64,000 nucleotides of DNA. It comes from Adenanthera pavonina (Eukaryota; Streptophyta; Magnoliopsida; Fabales; Fabaceae). A program made the position numbers and the translations under genes. The notes under the pieces were generated by a model. That model was not told where the DNA came from, did no database searches, and saw only the letters and a program-made list of their open reading frames with translations. The DNA lies in NCBI GenBank assembly GCA_026686845.1, contig JAIVEN010000018.1, forward strand, positions 11,069,001-11,133,000. The letters run 5' to 3'. Positions 57,821-64,000 of this stretch are shown piece after piece. Positions within the stretch are counted from its first letter, which is position 1. The number at the start of each line of letters is the position of its first letter.

Positions 57821-60800
57821 AAAAAATTGAGAGTAACATGTAATGGTAGTTGGACTGGTATTTGAGGAGAGGTCAACAATTCAAACCCTTCTCGTGTAAT
57901 AAAAAAAAAAGAAAATAAAAGTGATTCTGCTTCTGTTTAAAAAGAAAGTGAGAATAATATTGTTACGTAACTATGTAATTATTCTTCAATTTTAAAATAT
58001 TTTTTTGATATTATAGTAGTTATGTTGACTAGGTGTGTGCATTGGCTAGATTAGCCACAATTCAGAGATATGTAAAAATAAAATAGATGAGAGGAGTAAA
58101 GCAATTAAAGATATGGGAAAATAACTCCAGAATAGCAAACAAAGAACACAAGAAGATTTGATGATGGCAAGATTAGAGGTTGAGGCAAAGAAGATTTGAG
58201 GATAGCGACAAAGGAGAACAGGAGGTGATTGTGAGATTTGAGGATGACGGTGATGGTGAGATCCAAGGACTAAGATGTGAGGACAGCACAATCTAAGGAT
58301 AGTGGTAAAGAGGGGCTCCCTTTTCGTGTGTGGCGTGTGTAGAATGTGTGTGGCGTGAATCTATACACGGAGAGCATGGCCTAACTGAAGCTCCTCCTTT
58401 TTTTAATTAAAAAAAAGGTGCTTTTCACTCAAAAAAACTCTATACACACTGTGCGTGGATTTAGTTCCACACACGAAATCGGCTTCTGGTGAAAAGAACC
58501 TAGGCAGCTATGAAATAATCAAGAGGATGGCTATGATGGTGCAAGAGGCCAGGCTTTGGAACTGGAAGTAAGCATTTAATAGGGGATATGCATATAAATA
58601 GGGAATAAACTTATATACTTTTTTATAAATGTTTTTCATGCTATTTTTTAATTAAAATTTAATATATAGATCTTTTAAATTTTTTATATTTAAAAAATTA
58701 ACACTTTTAATATATAATTAATAACTAAGCTTATAATATATTAAAATATAATTCCCATATTAATTTTTAATTGAAAAATATTTCAGAGAGAGGGAGAGAA
58801 AGAGGAGTGAGGCAAGAGAAAAAAAAAAGCATGAGATCTCTCGGGCATAAACGGGCTGATGCAAGACCTAAGTAGAACTTGTCCTACAAACCTCTAACAA
58901 CTTGGGTTGATTTGGACCGTACTAGAAACACCGAGAAGCTCGTGAACAAGCAAGATAAAAGGGAGCATCAAATTGAACGCACAATAGCAGGGCTGCACGA
59001 ATTGGATTTTGGGTTGGATAAATATTGGTTAATTCCTTCTCATTATTCTAAATCAATTGAGTCCAAGAAGCACCGCTTATATATCCCTTTAAATTTTAAT
59101 ATAAAATTTTTTAACTAAATCATGTGAATTAAGAATGAAAGTTAAACTTAATTAATTATCTCAATTTTTTTAAAAAAACTAACATATTTTTAAAATTATC
59201 CTTATTTAATTTCTTTTTCTCTCTCTATGTGGATATATTAAAGATGGGTATTTTTTAGAAATACATAATAAATACTACTTATATATTATAAATGGTCTCT
59301 TATATTTAGGATCAAGATAAAATGTCCTATATTTAGAATTAAAGGAGTATAATAGAGCAATTAATTAAAAATCCTAAACATAAAAGCAAATAAAATTATA
59401 AAAATATTCTGACATAATTAGCGAAGAGGTGGCGCCACTTTGTTACATAAAATAAGAGAAATATTCTTATAATAATTTCGTAAAAGGTGGCGCACCAAAT
59501 CATAAACACAAAATAGGAAACTAAATCAAGATGAAAAATCTCCCACAAGATACATAGCTCATTTTTTATGGAAGGGAAAGAATTCTAAAGCCTAATCTTT
59601 TAAAAATAGGAAACAAAATCAAACTTAAACACAATTTTTGACCAAATGATCTTTAATATTGTAATTTTCTGACATTCAAGAATCTAATGATCTTTAATAT
59701 TGTATAATGAGGACACGAAATCAGAGGTGGATCTGAAAGATAAGGCTAATCTTGAGAATGACGATAACATGAACTCAAAGATTAGACGTAAGCGAAAGAA
59801 GGTGGTGTGGTGTCTTGGTCTTTCATGCCGCAAGTGGAGTATGGTCTATTTCTCCATCATTTCCTTTCCCTTTTATTCCTTCTTGCAATTTGGTGAGTTT
59901 TCCGCATTCACTAATTATATGTGTAATTTCTCATTCTTGATTTTTAATTTTAATTAATTACTCTTTTGTCCTATATTATAAGGCAATAGGTGAGATTTTA
60001 CGCATATTAAAAAATATTTGTTACATTTTTAAACTTTTAAAAAATAAAAAATTTTCAATTTTATTCTCATTAATTCCACCACTTTCATTAAATATAGTAC
60101 ACGTTACAATATTAATAATACAATAAATTAGAGAAAAAAATAACATATCACTACATACTTCCTTATATTATAGGACAAGAAAAATTACTGATATTATCTT
60201 ATAATATGAGATAGAGGGACTAATCAGTAGCATTCACTACTTTGCTTTAATTAAATTTAAATGGAGTACCCTCAGACTTAATAGATGCATTTGTGGTTCT
60301 ATTTTTGGAAAAAATGATATAGTCCAATTTTGAATATAATAAGAAACAAATAACTAAATTACATAAACTAAGAAAAATGATTAAAATAGTTAGAATTATT
60401 AAATTTATCATAAATACTTTTTTTTAAAATACTTCCATTTAATACCTAAAACCCATATGGTGTAATTAATTTTTTATTATTATATTTTCTCTCTTATGTA
60501 TAATTAATAATATAAAAACAATCATTAAATGTACCAAATAATCTATATATATATATATACATCTTAAATTTTGAATAAGGGAATATCACTCAAATGTCCC
60601 TGGAGTATACGTAAAGTGTCTGTCTTTGTAACAAAAGTTGGGACGGCGCCTCCACTCCTTAAAATCCGACTGCTCGTTCTGATTTAGCTTTGGTATGCCA
60701 TTATTTTCACTTGCCCCATTCTGTGCTATTAAGGAAATAACATATAGAATAATACCACTAATAACTATTAATTAATTTATTACAAACATGATATTTGAAT

Positions 60801-60855
60801 TAAAGATTAAAAGCATTAACCCTTCAAAATAAATCCAAATAATTCAAATAAGATA
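57821..60855. other. AT-rich spacer downstream of chalcone isomerase
   Basis: No gene I can support. About 59960-60220 has inverted TCCTATATTATAAGG / CTTATAATATGAG words with a terminal GAGGGAC, likely a decayed Stowaway-like MITE. CTATATTTAGAATTAAAGG near 59329 looks like another MITE end. Short frames at 58879-59118 and 59700-59957 lack recognisable features. Confidence 0.4.
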
Positions 60856-61140
60856 CTTCCTCTATTCCAGAATATCATTAGAACCAAAAAAATAGTGACA
60901 CATTATAAATATGTCATAAAAGAAATTTTTTCTACAAATACTTTTATTTAATTCTCCTCATAAATCAAAATTACAAATAAATCCCCTTATCACTTAACTC
61001 TCCTTATAAAAGTAACTCTATTTAATTATGAAAAAAATTTAAAAAATATATTAATTAATCATACAAAACTCATTTGTATTTATATTTTGGAATAAAATAT
61101 TTTGATAATCATCTCCTATATTATTTTGGAACTGAGGGAG
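60856..61140. mobile_element. Stowaway-like MITE, TA target site
   Basis: 285 bp with ends CTTCCTCTATTCCAGAATAT and, reverse-complemented, CTCCCTCAGTTCCAAAATAA, bordered by TA on both sides (60854-60855, 61141-61142). The CTCCCTC-type terminus and TA target are typical of Tc1/mariner-derived Stowaway elements. No coding capacity. Confidence 0.75.
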
Positions 61141-61142
61141 TA

Positions 61143-62274
61143 TATATTAGTCGCCAATGACTAGATCAAGTAGTAATAACAAATGTATCCAATGCACATC
61201 TTTAAAGATTTGCATTGAAACCAAATCTATTTGGATTGAAGGAAAACACTAGTATTTGAGAGATCAAATTAGAAGATTTTATTTTTAGATGACTAAATTG
61301 AGGGTAGAATTAATGATAGTACAAGACTAAATAAAAATATATTATCTTTAAAAGAATAAAAAATCTGGATGTATAAACAGAACAAATGAAGATAAGTGCG
61401 CACCTATCAAACAAATTGATAATTAAGCATATTAAATGTGAGTCCCGTCACAGAATCAAGTTTATATTAAATGTGAGTCCAGTGTTTTAAAGAATCAGGT
61501 TACTAACTAAAAAGGAACTCTAGTGCTTTGGTTTATAATTTTGTAAATCAAACTTTAATTTATAAACATAAATTTTTTTATTCAAATAAATTTATAACAA
61601 AAGTCAATAGTTTTATCAAAACAGGTGCTCTGTTAACTGAGTTTTCACAAGACAAATGACTAGAAATTGATGAAGTGGATCAATAATTTGGCAGCCCATG
61701 TGGGACCCGATAATGATGGGAGCTTTGGCAGAAAGTAATATAAAAATAAAATTATACACGCAATTTATTATTTATTTATATTTTATTCATAATATTCTAT
61801 TTAATTTGTTTTTCTCAGTAATTCAAATAGTTGCTCTTTATTTTACTTATTCTTTTTTTTTAAATAAAAAATTACTTACTCTTCTTCATATATAGATAGT
61901 GGAGAGAAAATATTTTATAATCTAAAATATAAGTTATGTTTGGGTTATTAAGTAATTTTTCCATGTATATTTCTCATTAATCATGTTGAAGGGAAACAAT
62001 GGTTGAAAATTTACAATATTTAATTAGGGATAAATATAGAAAATAAACTAAGTTTAAGACCAATTTAATATGTATAAGATAATTAAAAATAATTTATATT
62101 TGAAACAGAAAGAGTAATAAAAAAAAAAAGGTAATCTTAATTTATGGTCAAGAGAGACCCAAAAGATTATTACAAAAATTTAAATTGCAAGCACTTTTAT
62201 TCAATCCCAACTACTCAAGTAGTTTTTGGCTTTTACTCAACAAGGTATTGGTAACAAGGTATTGGTAGACGCTT
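61143..62274. other. AT-rich spacer
   Basis: No gene. A short imperfect direct duplication (TATTAAATGTGAGTCC, about 61429 and 61465) is the only structure noticed. Confidence 0.4.
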
Positions 62275-62511
62275 ATGGCAGAGGCACACGGTGATAATGA
62301 TGATGACGGTTTGAAATCCACTATTCCATTGCAAAATGAGGTGATCTCTAGAGAACCCCAAGCAGCTTTGATTGTAGAGAAATCACACAGTTCTAAGAAA
62401 ATTAAGAGTTCTGAGGAAGGTTTCAACACCTAGAATATGAGATGCACTTATGAAGATATTTGGCCTTCTCTTGTCCCAAAGTCTCGTCAACCTCAAAGGA
62501 GGAGTGCTGGT
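62275..62511 (+). pseudogene. Unrecognised open frame interrupted by an LTR
   Basis: ATG 62275-62277 opens 52 codons (M-A-E-A-H-G-D-N-D-D-D) of non-repetitive, hydrophilic, Lys/Ser-rich sequence, ends in TAG at 62431-62433, and stays open afterwards in the same frame (W-P-S-L-V-P-K-S-R-Q-P-Q-R-R) until the LTR at 62512. Composition is less AT-rich than the flanks. I do not recognise the product. It may be a relic of a host or LINE-type ORF, or chance. Confidence 0.3.
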
Positions 62512-64000
62512 TGTAAGGTTTAGTATAATATAAGTTTTGATGATGACAAATATAGAGTAATAAGGAACAAATGCATTATATGTATCTGACATATATAATG
62601 TTCCTTAAAGAAGTAAAATACATATTAGCATGTATTTAATTATGATTATAATACATATATCATGCTATGTGTAAATATATCCACTGTACTTTTACAATGA
62701 ATAATATAAGTTGGATATATAAACTGGACTAACTACTTGGTTTGTAAGTGTAATATATTAAATATAGGTTGGTCCAAGTAAGAAGAGTGAGCATTCACTC
62801 AAGAAAGAAGAAAAGAAAGGATGCTCCAAAATGGAAGATCAGAAGGGAGCATGCCAAGAAGAAAATGTTCAAGTGAAAGTGGAACTCAACATTTGAAGAC
62901 CTAGTCACTAGGTATATTTTATTTTCACTTGGGTCTTACTTGGGTCTTGAGGTGGGATTAATCTTTGAAAATCACTTAATCTTGTTACCATATGCTTTAA
63001 ATGAGTTAGATTAAGTAAATATGATGTTAGCATAAGTTAGATTTGAAAAACTCTGATGACAGACGAATTTTGAGAAGTTAAACTTCATATACTTTGTGAA
63101 AATACGAACTTTGCTGACTGAAATTTGAAGTTCCAGAGATATCACCTCTGACAGACGAATTTCAGGTGTTGAAATTCGAATTTCAAGTCAGGCATCTGAT
63201 TTTCAAGAATCTGGAGTTTGACCTTTGCTTAGTATTTTTAATATATCTCTCAAAATACATATGGCTTTGATGTAAAACTTATTTCATATGAAATTATACT
63301 GAATAAGCTTTTCAAAGAAGGATATTTCACTCAAGATGAAAGTCATATGAAAAAGTTATGGTTATTTAAAGTTGAGTAGTGAGATATGAATTTTCAGTTT
63401 TGATCTCTTATCACTATTTCGATCATATCTCACAAAAAAAGTTTGTTTTTGAAGTAAAACTTATTTCATTTGAAAGTAGACATTCAGAGCTTTCCAACCA
63501 TAGGTCATTTACTTAATTTGGAGTTAAAATGAGAGAGTTATAGCTTCTGCAAAATTGTCTACAGTGTAAAATTCGAAGTTACGTAGGTTCCGTTGCGACA
63601 GACGAATTTCGGGCCTCCGAAATTCGAATTTCGAAGAGAACCTTCGTGCAGAATTGAGCTTGCCACTGACAGACGAATTTTAACTTGTAAAATTCGAACT
63701 TCAGGTCCAATAGACGAATTTCCACTTTGAAAATTCGAATTTCGCGATTGCAGAAACGTGAAAACACTTCTGAAACAACCAACAGACGAATTTCCACTTT
63801 GAAAATTCGAATTTCGCGATTGCAGAAACATGGAAATACTTCTGAAACAACCAACAAACAACTTTCCACTTTCAAAATTCGAATTCCACAATTCCAGAAA
63901 CAAGAAAACACTTCTGGAACAATGTTAAAGTTCATCTGAGATCAAAAATAATTTAAGTTTCAAAACTACTCTCTGACAGACGAACTTTGAACATTAAAAT
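62512..64000 (+). repeat. Partial LTR, same family as 327-2636, cut by window
   Basis: Begins TGTAAGGTTTAGTATAATAT exactly like the solo LTR at 327 and aligns with it to the window end. It lacks about 32-39 bp near 62795 that the solo LTR has and carries one extra copy of a 72-bp unit at 63784-63855. Whether it is a 5' LTR of a full element or another solo LTR cannot be told. The expected target copy on its left is CTGGT (62507-62511). Confidence 0.9.
63712..63910. repeat. 72-bp tandem repeat in the LTR U3
   Basis: Copies start at 63712 and 63784 (AGACGAATTTCCACTTTGAA...), nearly identical, followed by a third diverged copy from about 63856. The solo LTR has one near-consensus and one diverged copy (about 1552-1690). 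Because 72 is divisible by three, long repetitive frames appear on the minus strand; these are not genes. Confidence 0.8.

Noticed and set aside
58300..58500. GTGTGTGGCGTG-rich segment with opposed CACACA words
   Set aside because: Considered as a MITE, but no consistent terminal inverted repeat or target duplication could be found.
58879..59118. 79-codon hydrophilic frame
   Set aside because: No recognised domain and AT-rich tail; insufficient to call a gene.
59700..59957. 85-codon frame with a basic K-I-R-R-K-R-K-K motif and hydrophobic end
   Set aside because: No family resemblance, no promoter or neighbouring exon, in MITE-rich spacer. Kept as chance.
63559..63935. Long repetitive minus-strand frames (also 1416-1667)
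   Set aside because: They arise because the 72-bp LTR repeat is a multiple of three. The peptides simply repeat with it, and no protein domain is present.

Overview
This is an AT-rich plant nuclear window, and a eudicot is most likely. The evidence is one four-exon chalcone isomerase gene with GT-AG introns, surrounded by plant retrotransposons of several lineages (Ty1/copia including a Sirevirus, and an Athila-like Ty3/gypsy), En/Spm (CACTA) DNA transposons and small MITEs. I saw no bacterial genes, rRNA, tRNA or CRISPR. I could not fix the species from sequence alone.

Layout. 1-7253: decayed minus-strand copia element that runs off the left edge (5' LTR 5648-7253, gag with two stops, internal deletion, integrase and RT pieces). 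It is interrupted by a 2.3 kb solo LTR of a Sirevirus-like family (327-2636, TSD TCATC). 7254-8529: AT-rich spacer. 8530-29504: one large CACTA transposon (TIRs starting CACTACAACAAA, TSD GGT) with two decayed minus-strand genes, a TNPD-type transposase (12757-16488) and a TNPA/Ptta-type protein (10536-12000). A complete, very young Sirevirus (17472-29408, TSD GAAAT, two 1725-bp LTRs) sits inside its right subterminal region. The Sirevirus has gag, pol and an env-like third reading frame, all on the minus strand. 29508-52611: intergenic repeat graveyard. It holds a foldback MITE (about 30350-30899), an 886-bp non-autonomous CACTA (34981-35866, TSD CTA), a copia gag-protease relic (about 37965-39153), tandemly duplicated LTR-like sequence, a truncated Athila-like gypsy element (42817-47612) and more MITE-like hairpins. 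52612-53000: a 389-bp solo LTR with TSD ATAAC. 53751-57797: the chalcone isomerase gene with TATA box and polyadenylation signal. 57800-62511: AT-rich spacer with Stowaway-like MITEs. 62512-64000: the start of a second LTR of the same family as 327-2636.

How it works together. The only host gene I can defend is the flavonoid-pathway enzyme chalcone isomerase (222 aa, catalytic residues present). Everything else is mobile DNA in layers: the Sirevirus landed in an already decaying CACTA element, and a Sirevirus-type LTR landed in an older copia. The strongest unexplained signal is a dense array of short palindromic motifs (CAGACGAATTT paired with AAATTCGAATTT). They fill the U3 part of both Sirevirus-type LTR families and recur in the pol-to-env spacer, and one stretch has expanded as a 72-bp tandem repeat.
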